Of a DNA stretch of 64,000 bases, positions 42,430 to 54,711 are shown piece by piece. The notes beneath the pieces are model-generated. The model searched no databases and had not been told where the DNA came from. It was given only the letters and a program-made list of their open reading frames with translations. The translations under genes and the position numbers were made by a program. How positions within the stretch are numbered: the first letter of the stretch is position 1; every line of letters starts with the position of its first letter. Origin of the DNA: Notospermus geniculatus (taxonomy: Eukaryota; Nemertea; Pilidiophora; Heteronemertea; Lineidae); contig NMRB01000001.1 in the NCBI GenBank assembly GCA_002633025.1, positions 309,433 through 373,432 of the forward strand, read 5' to 3'.

Positions 42430-43560
42430 CTCCTCTTGGCCTCCCGAGTAGTGGTTCCCCCCTCTCAACTGCAATGTTATGCAGAACAGCACAGGCGATT
42501 ATTATTTTGCAGACTCTCTCTGGACGCATTCTGAGTTTACCATGCAAACAATGAAATCGTCTCTTGAGGACTCCCAAAACGTCGTTCTATTGAGTTCCTT
42601 GTTTTTTTCTGGGCCTTGTTTAACTTCCTTTCAGCATGTATGACGGGGCGCAAATTCCTTTGTGATTTTCTGCCTGATACTGCCCGATTTCGCTTTCTTT
42701 GAATATGCATGAATCATGTGTCCCACCTGGCAACGTGCAAATATATTTGTGAATTTGCCTGCAAAAAGCAAATGATTGTCATTAGTAGGCCTACCGTTAT
42801 TTAAAAAAAATAAGTAGAGTCTTAGAATCATAAAAATGCAATAAATTACTTTTATGTTTTTTTCTATGTTTTCACCATGTCAATCACCACAACGTTTTTT
42901 GAGGCAACAATCTCCCATACATTCAGTGACCACGACCTTGCACTGTTTAGAGTATGCATGGCCAGCAGCAGAGGATGAAACATCGATCAGTTGATCACTG
43001 CAGTCCGCTGATACCGGTTGGAAGGAATGTCATACTTGAAATTATACCTACTTTCTGCTCAGTCAGTTTTTCATTTGAGTTGTGTGTTATCTCTCCAGCA
43101 TGTCCAGTCCAGTAATGTCAGTGGCAGTGTGCATTGCAGTGAGTGATGCATGCATTCATGCATTAGGCCTAGGCCTATCATGATTATGCACATGGATAGG
43201 GCTAGTGTGAGTGAGTGATGGCCCACACGGCTTAGCCAGTACTCACCTTGGTGGTCGCAGATTCCTTGCGTGTTGATAATGCAGTACTCTTTTCTACAGA
43301 CATATGCCGACTCGTATGTTGGTCTGTTGGGCCCTTCATTATTTCCTTCATCCAATTCCAAATACCATCCAGAGGTTGATGGACATTGAATGCGTATGTG
43401 TTATCAGTCTAGACACCCGATCACATTGGGGAATCCAGCCATGTCATAGAATCCTTCTCTGATGTCATGTTTCTCATCATCTGATGGCCACTTTAACTGA
43501 TCTTTGATACTCACAAGAACCTCGGAAACTTTCCAGTTCCTTTACCATATGTCTGAAGGT
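42430..43560 (-). pseudogene. Harbinger (HARBI1-like) DDE transposase relic
   Basis: The right block on the minus strand reads REGFYDMAGFPNVIGCLD, followed by two stop codons where the family has Gly-Thr, then HIRIQCPS, and later RKEYCIINTQGICDHQG (family pattern KGyxSINVQ-x-x-CD). The left block (42430-42660) reads KTRNSIERRFG, then, after a frame change, RRFHCLHGKLRMRPERV and IIIACAVLHNIAVERG, the conserved C-terminus with the last catalytic Glu in IERRFG. Unrelated sequence lies between 42670 and 43230. Stops, a frame change and a gap show an inactive copy. Confidence 0.85.
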
Positions 43561-44282
43561 AAGAGACTATTCACAAAAGACCCCGAGGCATAGAACCTCA
43601 GTGCCAGCAAAACCTGACTTTCAGCAGACAGAGCACAGTTTGTAGGTCTCTCAAGTTGATCTCTTATAAGGTCAGTTATGTACAAAATAGACTCCCTGCC
43701 AAATCTATATCTCTGCCTCAGAGCATTATCATCGAAAGTTTCAAGATCACTAACTTTATGACGGAAAAATCGCGGTTTTTGATGAGATTTAGATACTACA
43801 GCATCCGGTGGGCAGCCATTTTGTTTGCCTCTGGTCGCCTTAACGACAAGTTATCGGTACCCCCAGCATGTTGCCACCTGGCGAAGTCAATAACGCTCAC
43901 CGCTAAATTCTCCACTGCGCAAAATCTTTTATGCCCAAGGGGCATAATTCGGTGTTTTCATGATAGTCTGTATGTAATAGACTATTTTGAACACACCGAA
44001 TTATGCCTGTTGGGTAATAGTTTGATGGTCGGTTTCGAAGCCGTTCATTCCCCAATTGACCACAGAACAGAGCAGAAGGCAGGTATTGAAATGCCTTTAA
44101 ATAGATATGGCCAAAAGACCAGGATGGTCCCCACGTGGTATGCCAGTATTCCCCCACGTAACTGAGCCTCGCCACCCGATTATCGCGTTGTAAGCGCATA
44201 ACGCATTGGGTTGACGCAGAAACAGACCTTTTATCTTCTACCTCCGCTAAGTGTTATTGGACTGGTATGCAGGATGGCCCAA
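43561..44282. other. Intergenic with an inverted repeat at 43936-44012
   Basis: GGCATAATTCGGTGTTTTCA at 43939 is mirrored at about 43990-44012 (ACACCGAATTATGCC). No transposase. Other frames here show no recognised domain. Confidence 0.5.
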
Positions 44283-44745
44283 ATGTGGTGCGATGCGTTG
44301 AAAAAATCGACAAGCGGTGTCAGTTTTGACATAGCGCGGCGCGGTGCGACGCGGTTGCGTGCGGCGCTGATTAGCGGAAGTGACATCATGTCATTCAAAT
44401 TGTGCCAGATATGCCGATATTCTCATGTGGCAGCGATTCGACGCGGTAAAATAACTGCAGGAGCGATTGGGGGCGGTGGAAATCGCTCGTCGCGTCCTAC
44501 AGCTTCTTACCGCGTCCCGTCGAACCGCAAGTGTGAAAAGCTATAGGCTTCACAGTGGAAACAATCAGGCGCGGAAAAATTCGCATCGCACCGCGCCTGT
44601 AGTGTGAACAAGGCTTAAAAGGACTTTTCTGGCATAATTTGAATTATGCCATTTTCGCAAATCAGGACCATCGCGCCGCGCCGTGTCAAAACTGATACCA
44701 CTTGGCGATTTTTTTCAACGCATCGCGGCACCGCCCCGCCAGTGT
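44283..44745. mobile_element. Inverted-repeat element, CpG-rich
   Basis: The left arm (GCGATGCGTTGAAAAAATCG, TGTCAGTTTTGACA, GCGCGGCGCGG) is mirrored by the right arm at 44678-44735 (CCGCGCCGTGTCAAAACTGA, CGATTTTTTTCAACGCATCG). AGTGTGAACAAGGCTTA occurs twice (44600, 44741) and looks like an end motif. Spacer has no gene. Confidence 0.7.
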
Positions 44746-45006
44746 GAACAAGGCTTAACGGGCGACTGACTCTGCATCACGACAAAAGCTCACCCAGGTG
44801 ATCTAATGACTATGGAAGGCCAAGGACAATGACGTAAGATACCAGCAGACCTTGATCAGTAGGCCTACAATGTCATTCATTGGCTTATGACTCACAATCA
44901 ATGACAACAGTAGCGTTTGCGTTCTTGTTAAGTTCGCGTCTTAACCTAACAAAGGTAGTTTTTACACGGTAACGATATTGTCGTCAATAAAGTTAGCGTT
45001 TACCGT
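44746..45006. other. No gene recognised
   Basis: Short sequence between the inverted-repeat element and the truncated Gypsy pol; no gag or protease coding is visible. Confidence 0.45.
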
Positions 45007-47620
45007 CAAAGGTCAAAGAGGAACTCCAGCGCATGCAAAGCCTGGGTGTTATCAAACCTGTGGACCAACCAACAGATTGGTGTGCGGGAATGGTGGTGGT
45101 GCCTAAAGCAAATTCTGAGCGCGTGCGCATATGTGTAGACATGCAACGATTAAACGAAGCAGTCCGTCGCGAACTACATCCATTTAACCGTCGGTGGACC
45201 AAACTCTGGCACAACTAACAGGAGCAAAGATCTTCTCTAAACTTGACGCCAACAGCGGATTTTGGCAGATCGAACTCGCCGAGGAGTCGCAGTTACTTAC
45301 TACATTCATGACCCCGTTTGGAAGATTCGCATTCCGCCGTCTTCCATTTGGAATTTCGTCGGCTCCAGAACACTTTCAGAAACGGATGCTGAAAATCCTC
45401 GAAGGACTTGATGGAGTAGTATGCGAGATGGATGACATCCTCGTGTATGGTGAGAATCAGCAACAACATGACAAGAGGCTAATGGCTGTCTTGCGTAGAT
45501 TGGAGAAAGCCGGTGTAACCCTGAATGTAGAGAAATGCGTCTTCTCTGTCCCGTCCGTGAAGTTTGTTGGCCATATCGTTGGTGAAAACGGTATCAGCGT
45601 TGACCCCCTTAAGGTTAAAGCTATAGCAGAAATGGCGCCGCCAACTAACGTTAGTGAACTAAGGAGATTCTTAGGGATGGTGAACCAACTTAGTAAATTC
45701 TCAGTAGACTTGGCAGAAACCACGCAACCTCTCAGAGATCTGTTGGCGAAGAAAAACGCATGGCAGTGGTCAGACGCTCAAGACCAAGCCTTCGCAAAAG
45801 TGAAATCGTTACTCAGTGATACCCCAGTCCTCGCGATGTATGATCCGCAGTCAGAGACACTCCTATCAGCAGACGCATCGTCATACGGACTCGGAGCTAT
45901 CCTAGCGCAAAGGCAACCAGATGGACATTGGAGACCAGTCGCGTATGCATCTAGGGCCATGTCTCCTACTGAGCGAAGATACGCGCAAATAGAAAAGGAG
46001 GCACTGGCGATAACATGGGCGTGCCAACGTTTCAACAACTACTTGCTTGGACTACAGTTTCACATCGAAACAGATCATAAACCAGTTGTTCCTTTGTTAG
46101 GAACAAAGAACTTAGAGGACTTACCCCTCAGGGTCCAACGCTTTAGACTCCGCTTAATGCGATACTCGTACTCGATTTCACATGTGCCCGGGAAACACAT
46201 GACTACTGCCGATGCCTTGTCACGGGCACCCGTAGAGTGCACACCGTCAGCTGAGGACCAACAGCTCCAGGAGGAAACAGCTGCATACGTCGACGCAGTA
46301 TATGAAGGGATACCCGCTTCAGCCAGCCGCCTTGAGCAAGTTTGGAAATGTCAATCGGATGATCCCGTCTGTCAACAGATTGTACGATATCTCAACGCCG
46401 GATGGCCAGATAATCGGAAACAGCTTAACGACGCAGTCAAACCTTACTGGTGCGTGAGAGGGGAGTTGACCGTTCAGAAAGGACTAATACTCCGCGGTAG
46501 CAGATTAGTGATCCCTGCACCGTTACGCGTTGAAATGCTACAGCGCATTCACGAAGGTCACCTTGGCATATCCAAGTGTCGAGAGCGCACGAAAACTGCA
46601 ATTTGGTGGCCAGGACTTAGTTCCGAGATAAACGACTTAGTGAAAGGTTGTGATGCATGTATCAAGAGACAGAAAGAACGTGCAGAACCGCTGATGCAAT
46701 CTGATCTTCCCGATCGCCCATGGCAGAAAGTGGGCACAGATTTACTAGAATGGAAAAGATCGTCTTATCTTGTTCTAGTGGATTACTACTCACGCTATGT
46801 GGAACTGGCAAAGCTACTGTCAACCACTTCAGCAGCCACTATTCGGTCCATGAAGTCTATCTTCGCACGTCATGGGATACCTGAGACGGTCATGTCCAAC
46901 AATGGACCACAGTACGCATGTGATGAATTCCAGGAATTCTCGAGGGACTATGACTTCGTACATGTCACTAGCAGCCCGCGATATGCCCAATCGAATGGTG
47001 CAGTCGAAAGAGCCGTACAGACCATCAAGGACCGCTTGGAGAAGTGTGACGACCCTCATCAAGCCTTAATGGTTTACCGAGCAACACCGCTGGAGAACGG
47101 ATACTCACCTGCCGAGCTACTGTTCAACAGGAGGATCCGTACGACTCTGCCCATCTTGCCAGAGAAACTGGAACCTAGCATTCCTTGCCGCGATAAACTC
47201 TGCATGAAGAAACAATCACAGAGAGACAGACAAAAGCGTAACTATGACAATCGTCATCGTGCAGTCGAACGCGACAGCCTGTCGTCGGGTGATCAGGTCT
47301 ATGTGAAAGGATATGATGCACCTGGGACGGTCGTTCGTGCCGCTGAGACCCCGCGGTCTTACATTGTGGAGACACCCACGGGAACAATCAGGAGAAATCG
47401 TCGCCACCTCCTGTTGAGACCCAGTGGAAATGTGGCCATTGACCCTGGTTCCGCTGCTACAGGTCAGGAAGACCCGCCAGAAACTCCGGATAAACAGGTC
47501 ACTCCGGGTAAACAGGACACACCAGGTACACAGGACACCGCGCACAGGCTGAGTCCGCAAACTCAACCCCCAAACTCAACATCCGCTGAGCACACCGCGT
47601 ACGACAATCCTGGGACTTAG
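45007..47620 (+). pseudogene. Gypsy pol: RT, RNase H, integrase (frameshift, catalytic loss)
   Basis: 45007-45195 gives the start of RT (VIKPVDQPTDWCAGMVVVPK). A frame change near 45190 leads to the 808-codon main frame. There, RT motifs are KLDANSGFWQIEL (D18) and MDDILVYG (D80, D81). RNase H shows ADASSYGLGAILAQ and TDHKPVVPLLG (residues 225-305). Integrase has H453, H456, C486, C489 (zinc site), D515 (GTDLLEW), N569 where the catalytic Asp should be (SNNGPQ), and E605 (GAVERAVQ). The D-to-N change would abolish strand transfer. The C-terminus (residues 745-808) is rich in Pro/Thr/Gln with a repeated TPGKQDTPGTQ-like unit. Confidence 0.9.
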
Positions 47621-47927
47621 CGCACACTCTCTGGTAGAGCTGTGAAACCGCCGAGTAAGTTGGACTTGTAGTGTGACAATGTGAAACCATTGGGACAATC
47701 CCAGACAGTGTTTGGAGGACTCATTCACTTGTACTAGTATTTTCATTGATAATTCATACAAGGTATTTCGGCCTAGTCCAGGTTGTGATTCCTAAGTTGG
47801 ACTGTCAATTTATTTCAATAGTTTGGGTTATTTGCAAACGTGTTTTCAGAATCGTTTATAGTCGACCTAATGTTACAGGTTTTTCTGTTTTAAATTGAAA
47901 GGGTTAATTCAGTGGAGAACTCGGCTC

Positions 47928-48109
47928 GAAGGGAGATGTAACAATATCGCCATCTATCCTAAGATGTTGTAACCACTTGTGAGACCACATGGTCAGAGCC
48001 TCGTTCTGGGCTCCCGTATGTAATGGCGCTCATCGCACATGAATAAATCATATCGTTGTTTTGTTAATGACAGTTCGCCTACATTGCTCGCCTCCCCTGA
48101 TAGAACACA
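47928..48109 (+). repeat. Polypurine tract and putative 3' LTR
   Basis: The PPT GAAGGGAGA is followed by TGTAACAATATCGCC. The LTR candidate ends ACA at 48109. An AATAAA signal (48042) lies within it. Only one LTR is present, so the boundary is inferred from the PPT, the TG...CA ends and the start of Repeat A. Confidence 0.6.
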
Positions 48110-49007
48110 GTCCTGGACTGGTTCGGGAAGGATAGAGCCACTTGTAGGTGCTAGTTTCTAGAACGAATAGACTGAAGGGACCTTGATCCAATTCTGCATA
48201 CTGTACTAAATTCAATACAGAAAGAATAGTCACCCCTGCTACAAGGTGATGGGCGCATGAATTAAGTGGTCTTAAAGGGAGACTCCACTCATTGTGTGAA
48301 ATTTTGAATTTTTGAAATATCGTTAATACATTCAAATTCATTGATATCTGCAACACGTCATATTTTTTGATATCAGCAAACTGATCATTTTAAAGGGAGA
48401 CTCCACTCATTGTGTGAAATTGTGAATTTTTGAAATATCGATAGTCCATTCAAATTCATTGATATCTGCAAAATGTCAGATTTTTTTAAAATCAGCAAAT
48501 TCATCATTTTAAGTGCAATAATTGAATCCCAATGGGACCATTGCACAGCACATGTGATGTCATATGTGCTCAATGCATATTTATGAAGGTACAACCAATA
48601 GGCCTAGGCAGTCACAGTATTAGCTCATTCACTACAAAGGTCATCAGCCTATTGACACTAGTGACATCACAATTCATGGTATTAGTCTCGGATTGATAAA
48701 AATTCAAAAGTTTACAATGAGTGGAGCCTCCCTTTAAGTATTTTAATTGGATCCCAATGGGACAATTGCATAGCATACATGATGTCATGTATGCTCAATG
48801 CATATTTATGAAGGTACGACCAATAGGCCTAGGCGATCACAGTATTAGCTAATTCATTACAAAGGTCGTCCGCCTGTTGACACTAGTGACATCACAATTT
48901 ATGGCAACAGTCTACATGGATTGATAAAAATTCATTTTCAATGAGTAGAGTCTCCCTTTAACTGACTCGAGACCGGTCCAGTTGGATCCGTCTCCATGTA
49001 GACAGCA
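48108..49007. repeat. Repeat A, copy 2
   Basis: Near-identical to 40719-41624 over about 900 bases, from CAGTCCTGGACTGG to CATGTAGACAGCA. The start coincides with the right border of the Gypsy LTR. Either the retrotransposon inserted into an older copy of this repeat, or this repeat cut the element. Confidence 0.9.
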
Positions 49008-49091
49008 CAACGCCATTTACAGGAGAGGTGGGTTCAAGTGGATCAAGGAGAGACCAGTCTGAACCGTTCTCCTTACTTCTTATCTTTGTAA

Positions 49092-49833
49092 GAATGTAAC
49101 CAACTCGGCGGTGGTCGCTGGACAAGTGATCGAACTGTTAATACAACCTGCAGACTTCTCATCTTCATATTCTAGGCTAAGTGGACATGCATCATTTGCA
49201 AAATCATACAAATTTGGGACTGTCCTTTCATTTAATGATGATACAGCAAAGGCAACCATTCCTTATAAAGGTCTATTCAAATTACAGAGATTCAGTTTGT
49301 TATTTTATGGAAGAATTGAAAAGTGGGGGAGAGATAGCGGTAAGTTTTTCCAGTATAAATCACAAGAGGGCGCTGTATCTCTCGACTGTGACGAACACTC
49401 GACTGGGATTTCCATCGGGCGTTATCCACTTAGGTGGGATATGTTTGTCAGGCAGACCAAGGATGAAGGATGGTATCTTCATGTTCTTACATTCCATAAT
49501 CTCCTGACCACAGCCTTTTATGTAGATGGAAAAAAACTCAAATTTGTCAAACAAACTCCACAAAAAGTGGCTCCCATGTATTTTGGTGTCCAAAAAGAGG
49601 CCGTCGAGCTAGGAACACATTGGTATAACCCACGTAGAGGACTCATCGGAAAGATGGCCAGGTTTGAGATATATCCAGTCATTTTATCTGCTGCTGACGT
49701 TCAGGAGACCTATGAAAGAGGTACACTTTGTACATTACAGAATTTGTCACATGATTGTGATTGGCTGAGATACATCACGTGTCCAACCGGCCGTGAAATC
49801 TATGATTTGGGAACGTTGTTTTGTGCTCTGTAG
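49092..49833 (+). CDS. Laminin-G / pentraxin-like (concanavalin fold) exon
   Basis: The frame begins after a pyrimidine-rich tract ending tttgtaag, and opens NVTNSAVVAGQVIELL. Residues around FQYKSQEGAVSLDCDEH, RWDMFVRQTKDEGWYLHVLT and FYVDGKKLKF resemble the LamG-like jelly-roll pattern (W-x-H-V-x-x-T...Y-V-D-G). IGKMARFEIYPVILSAADV...YERG is typical of the domain's end. Such domains sit in extracellular proteins and bind glycans or proteins. The open frame ends with a TAG at 49831. No signal peptide or other exons are visible, so it is either one exon of a larger gene or a fragment. Confidence 0.6.
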
Positions 49834-49994
49834 TTTGAAGGACGGAACGTTGCAGCTTTGCCTCGTTAGCGCTTTGGCATTGCATTGTGACAAAGTTTGT
49901 AGATAAAAATACAGGACTGTCAGGGTTTTCGTTAAACCGAGCTCCCGGGTCAAATACGCACGAATCCATCATCTGACGCACGGCCAAGAAGCCC

Positions 49995-50154
49995 CTAAAG
50001 CCAGGCGCACATGTGCTGCAAATCTCGATGCGGCAGGAGTGTTTTTAAAGTCGACTGACCCGGATAAATGACGAGTCGACAGCGTTGGGTCAGTCAACTT
50101 TAAAAACACCCCTACCGCATCGAAATTTGCCGCACATGTGCGCCTAGCTTAAAG
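49995..50154. mobile_element. MITE with CTAAAGCCAGGCGCACATGT ends
   Basis: The left arm CTAAAGCCAGGCGCACATGT is mirrored by ACATGTGCGCCTAGCTTAAAG. The inner segments GTTTTTAAAGTCGACTGACC and its inverse also pair, so almost all 160 bases fold back. Confidence 0.85.
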
Positions 50155-51238
50155 TCCCAGCTTCAACCCCCGTCCAGGCACTCTTCATTTATTTCATAAT
50201 GATCATATATTTTGGATAAAATGTGCATTTTCGACCAAAATGACTTTGTTTATTAAATAAAGTGCAATAAAGTTTTGTGTCCCTAAAAAGCAAAAGGCAC
50301 AGAATGAGATCGGAAACGTCCGGTAATCGTCGGAATGATGACGTCAACTCAGGAGTTCGGAACCAATCGGCCAACATCGGGCTAATGTCTCATCGTCGCC
50401 ATTTTGTGCTCGATTCAAAGTTTCAGTGGGGCGTACTAACCACTCAGCGCATGAAAATTCAAAAAGTCACCTACGTCTGTAAGTTATTGAACGATAGCAG
50501 CTGGATTGAATTGAAAACCCGGGTGAAAACAAAGCGAATCGTCCAAAAGGCCTGCTGTAGAAGGAAGGAGCCCAGCCGCAACTGCCACGACTGCCCTGAC
50601 GACGACGTCGTCACAAGTAGTGCTGGAGTACACAGGACGCAGAGGTGTGAGCCGACCGTGGCGTCACTCGTGTGAAGTGCGCCACGCCATTGTTTGACGT
50701 AACGTCATTGGAGCATGCACGCATAAGGGACACACTGCGCTAAAACTACTGTAAAACTATTCCACTCAACCCGGGACATAATCTCCAAGCATAATTTCCT
50801 GCACATCCAATACTGTAATTACTCCTGTTTTATTCATACAGTCACCAGTAAATACTTAAAAAACTGGAGTAAAAGTTATTACTTATTTTTATTCATATCA
50901 CCCAATAAGTCTGCTTTTTTATGAAGTCGGTAAGAATTTCGAACAAATCATCAGCCAGTTGACATTTTTTTTCATTGTTGAACCAGTTACAACATACAAG
51001 TAATTGATGAAGCTGGGACTTTAAGCCGAATTTTATTAGTTGACGCCCCAAATACAATGCGACGCATATGCCACTCCTTTATAATCTGACCCGTTGACCA
51101 GCGGTTTTATCGCAGACGCATCTATTCTTCACGCTTAGAATTGTCCGCTGCGTGCCCGAAAATCAAGTCACCCAGACCCACACGTCATGTGAGCAGAGGG
51201 AGTGTGGTAATGAATGCTAAAGCTGACGTAGCCGAACA
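50155..51238. other. No gene recognised
   Basis: A 132-codon frame (50277-50675) has no recognised domain. Confidence 0.4.
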
Positions 51239-51345
51239 AAAAGCCCCCATGCGACGAGCAAGAGAATTGCAAACGTCCTGCAGACACCTCAAACAAGGCT
51301 CAGAACATGATATACCCCACGACGCCAGGAGCACCATGACCACCT
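51239..51345. repeat. Second copy of the 37557 repeat
   Basis: Same orientation as 37557-37660 and high identity over about 100 bases. Confidence 0.8.
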
Positions 51346-51551
51346 TTTAATTGAATGGACACTGAATATTTTTTCTGTGCTAACTGGCCTGTAGTTTGGG
51401 CTACTGTGAGTTCATGTTGGATGTGGTTTTGAATCAAATCTCTCTCATCCTTCCTCTCCCCCCTCAACCAGTCACATACATAGCCACTGACACCATAAAT
51501 AGCATTGCATCAATATATTTAACTTGTGATGTTTCTGTACTGCCACCGCAC

Positions 51552-51712
51552 TTAAAGGGCCTCTAGAGGCAGCTCGCCATTAGGCTACTATCAGTACCGG
51601 TTCTTCGGCCAGGCGGCGCCACTTTAACGTAATAATCACTGGTACGAGGTATTCAACCTGGGTTTTCCCCGTGGTTCCCCTGCCATGCTGGCTGCCTCTA
51701 GAGGCCCTTTAA
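51552..51712. mobile_element. MITE with TTAAAGGGCCTCTAGAGGCA ends
   Basis: TTAAAGGGCCTCTAGAGGCA and its inverse TGCCTCTAGAGGCCCTTTAA enclose about 115 bases. Each arm contains the palindrome CCTCTAGAGG. No coding content. Confidence 0.85.
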
Positions 51713-52590
51713 TGTATGTAACCCTTTCACAGCTAGTGCCAATTTTACCGTAAATTATGTGCAACTTACCCATTACATATCTGAAAAGATATTGCATGCC
51801 AAATACTATCTCGTACATTGTGTGCTTTTGTCCAACCTGTACCACTGAAAGTAGGCATGTATTGTTGGCTAATACCAGCACAATGGCTGCAACAGAGGAA
51901 ATGTTACGGCCAGCGTATACTGAATGACAAAAGGTAAAATCAGTCACTGAAAGACTATTCAAAATTATTTTACTGTCAACTGGCTCCTCTTTTCCGAATG
52001 TCAATTTAGTTTCACCTTTAGAAAGGATTGATATGTCAGGGTATTGCCCTGGTACCATTGCCAGATGAAGTATTTTCAAAAAAGACTAATGTTGTGACTA
52101 ATTTTGACACTTTTCAGTCAGTGTACGAAGGCATATGGGACTCAATTTCAAGATGTAAAATTTATATTTGAAATATTAAAGCCAGCACATTTATAGGAGC
52201 AGTCAGCTATGTGTATTGCCAAAAGATGGCAGCAAAGTTCTAGCAGATCAATACATACTGAGGAAAATCACGTGATTGGTGCTCAATAAAGAATGAATGG
52301 GTCCGATATGTGCATTGAATCGGGCGGTAGTGACATCTATTTGTCAAATCACTGACAGCTCCTGTTGCAACCTGAACAACAGGGCACAAGCCTCCAAAAA
52401 ACCTGGTGACGTTGCGTCGGTTTGTGACCCTGACGAACAACAGTCAAATCCGCCATTGCGGCGGTGATTTTTCCTCCGGGACTAAATCCCAAACCCAAGT
52501 CTCGCAATATCTCGCGGGATTTGGTCCCGGTGTTCCGGTTGCTCCTGTTGGACAGCGTTCACCACTCTGTTTACCAATTTCACTTTCAGG
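51713..52590. other. No gene recognised
   Basis: A minus-strand frame of 147 codons that starts at 52079 and runs into the preceding MITE has no recognised domain. Confidence 0.4.
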
Positions 52591-53666
52591 GAGAAGTACA
52601 GATGTGCAGCCAAAGGAGTTGGAGAGCAGTTCATCATGTTCATCAGGCTTTAAAGTGGTGAATAATCCAGTATTTCTGAATATTGTTGAAAAGCCAATTG
52701 CTGCATTACACACAGGCAGCGTACATGGTGTTTTTTTGGTGTTAATGAGATTGGTATTGTTACCAATTACATGTACATGTACATGTAGTTGAATCATACA
52801 TACCCTGTTAACAGGTGGCCATCTCAGAAGATTTGCAGACAGCATGTTCCACCTAACCTGAACATACATGTACACGCTTGTTTGCTAAGTAAATATCGAA
52901 TGGAAGAAATGAAATATTTTGGGTGCAGAACATGACAATTGGGTGCAGTTTTCAGCACTCCTGCATTTGATAGACTTAGTAATACAGCTTCATGTAACAT
53001 CATGACATACATGCATGGTGTCCTAGGCTAATAAAATTGTGTCTTGAGCAGAACAAGCTTATTTAGCCATTGTATTTTCAGGAAGATGCTACTTCATCAG
53101 GTAATGACACTCATACACCTGCTGGAACACCAACGGTAAGTCATCGCTAGAAGTGTACGTTTCTCTTTGGCTTGCCCACACATGCGTGGAAAGCCTATTT
53201 TGAAAGAGGGGGAACCGAGCATTCTTCTGAGCAGCGTTCACGGTATAACATCGTCGAAGACGGCATCACCAGATCAATTACATGAACTGGGAATCATGCC
53301 CTTGCTGAGCTGCCTGAAAGGGGTCAAACCTAGTGGTGGGCTACATGGCATACAGTATACAGTATTCAGAGGTCTCGGTCACACAGCCGCAGCTGCGAGT
53401 GTATGCAGATACTCGACGACCTTATGGCACTGGCAGATGTGGTTAAACGACCTCCTGCCCCTCTGCCCCAATTAAACATTCCAGACGAGCAAGCCTACGG
53501 CATCTTTGATGTCTCTAGCTACATGGAAAGATGAACACTTATGATGTCAAAAAGATTTATTGTTCTCAAATGTTTATTTAGTTGTCGTGACAACTATGGG
53601 CATTGGTTGGTGTGGATTTGATGAAAGTGTCATGAAATATGAAATATATTTATCACAAGCAGACAC

Positions 53667-53884
53667 AAAATGAGCCTAAAAGTACTGACATGACACCAGG
53701 AGATAAAGACAGAAATAGAACAACCAGGACTTCAGAACAGACACAGAGTGACTGATGATTGTGGTTTTGTGGTGGAGGGGTCACATTTTTTCAATTTCGG
53801 TGTTGTCTGTCTGTTGCGAAGTGTGAGTGATCCTGTCTCTATCTTTATCTCCTGATGTCTTGTCGGTATGTTTAGGCTCATTTT
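53667..53884. repeat. Inverted repeat (AAAATGAGCCTAAA)
   Basis: AAAATGAGCCTAAAAGTACTGACA at the left and its inverse at the right (GTATGTTTAGGCTCATTTT) flank about 130 bases; AGGAGATAAAGA recurs inverted too. GGTTTTGTGGTGGAGGG also occurs twice directly nearby (53762, 53902). Confidence 0.7.
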
Positions 53885-54386
53885 CCATGCGACTTGACAC
53901 TGGTTTTGTGGTGGAGGGTTACATACATGTATGTGCTTAATTCCCACAGAACTGATGTGATATTCCATTACCCTGCCCCCACCCCCTGTGCACACTTGAT
54001 AGGGGTGTGATTGGTTCTGGTACTTGCAGGTGAATCCCGGTGTAATTACAGATAGGTCACCAAATGGTTATATTAATGAATCCACCAAAATCCATTGCAA
54101 GTTACCCCATAATTTTTGCCAACTTTTGTCCTCTAATGTCTCTAGTAATACCAGCAGGCTGCAATCTTTTTCAGGTATTGATAAGGCGACAGTAGCCGAC
54201 TGCTACGGCTTACTGGAAAAAACGCAACGCAACGCAATGCAGCGCAATGGGAGTAATCACTGTTTCCAAATGACTAGCTGATTTGTTATGTCGACGTTAG
54301 ATGGCGGTGTTCAAATGTTTGACGGCGAACTGGCGATCGATCGATCAATACACGTGTAGGCCTACACGTCGTCACGACGTCATGTA

Positions 54387-54711
54387 NNNNNNNNNNNNNN
54401 NNNNNNNNNNNNNNNNNNNNNNNNNNNNNNNNNNNNNNNNNNNNNNNNNNNNNNNNNNNNNNNNNNNNNNNNNNNNNNNNNNNNNNNNNNNNNNNNNNNN
54501 NNNNNNNNNNNNNNNNNNNNNNNNNNNNNNNNNNNNNNNNNNNNNNNNNNNNNNNNNNNNNNNNNNNNNNNNNNNNNNNNNNNNNNNNNNNNNNNNNNNN
54601 NNNNNNNNNNNNNNNNNNNNNNNNNNNNNNNNNNNNNNNNNNNNNNNNNNNNNNNNNNNNNNNNNNNNNNNNNNNNNNNNNNNNNNNNNNNNNNNNNNNN
54701 NNNNNNNNNNN
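54387..54711. other. Assembly gap (325 N)
   Basis: Undetermined bases. Flanking sequence on the left is CACGTCGTCACGACGTCATG; on the right it begins CATTACCAGCAATAGC. Confidence 1.

Larger units (their letters stand above)
45007..48109 (+). mobile_element. 5'-truncated Gypsy (Ty3-like) LTR retrotransposon
   Basis: The order RT, RNase H, integrase is diagnostic of the Gypsy group. The element starts inside RT, so gag, protease and the 5' LTR are missing. A purine-rich tract (GAAGGGAGA, 47928-47936) immediately precedes TGTAACA at 47937, where a putative 3' LTR begins and runs to ...GAACACA at 48109 (173 bp, TG...CA ends). Repeat A copy 2 starts right at that border. Confidence 0.88.

Noticed and set aside
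51636-52079. 147-codon minus-strand frame
   Set aside because: No recognisable family and it runs through a MITE.
53167-53520. Terminal exon (LMALADVVKRPPAPLP...SSYMER stop)
   Set aside because: The frame looks coding-like, but I could not find a convincing acceptor or link it to the HECT gene, so it is left out of the annotation.
54387-54711. Open frames across the N gap
   Set aside because: They are made of undetermined bases.
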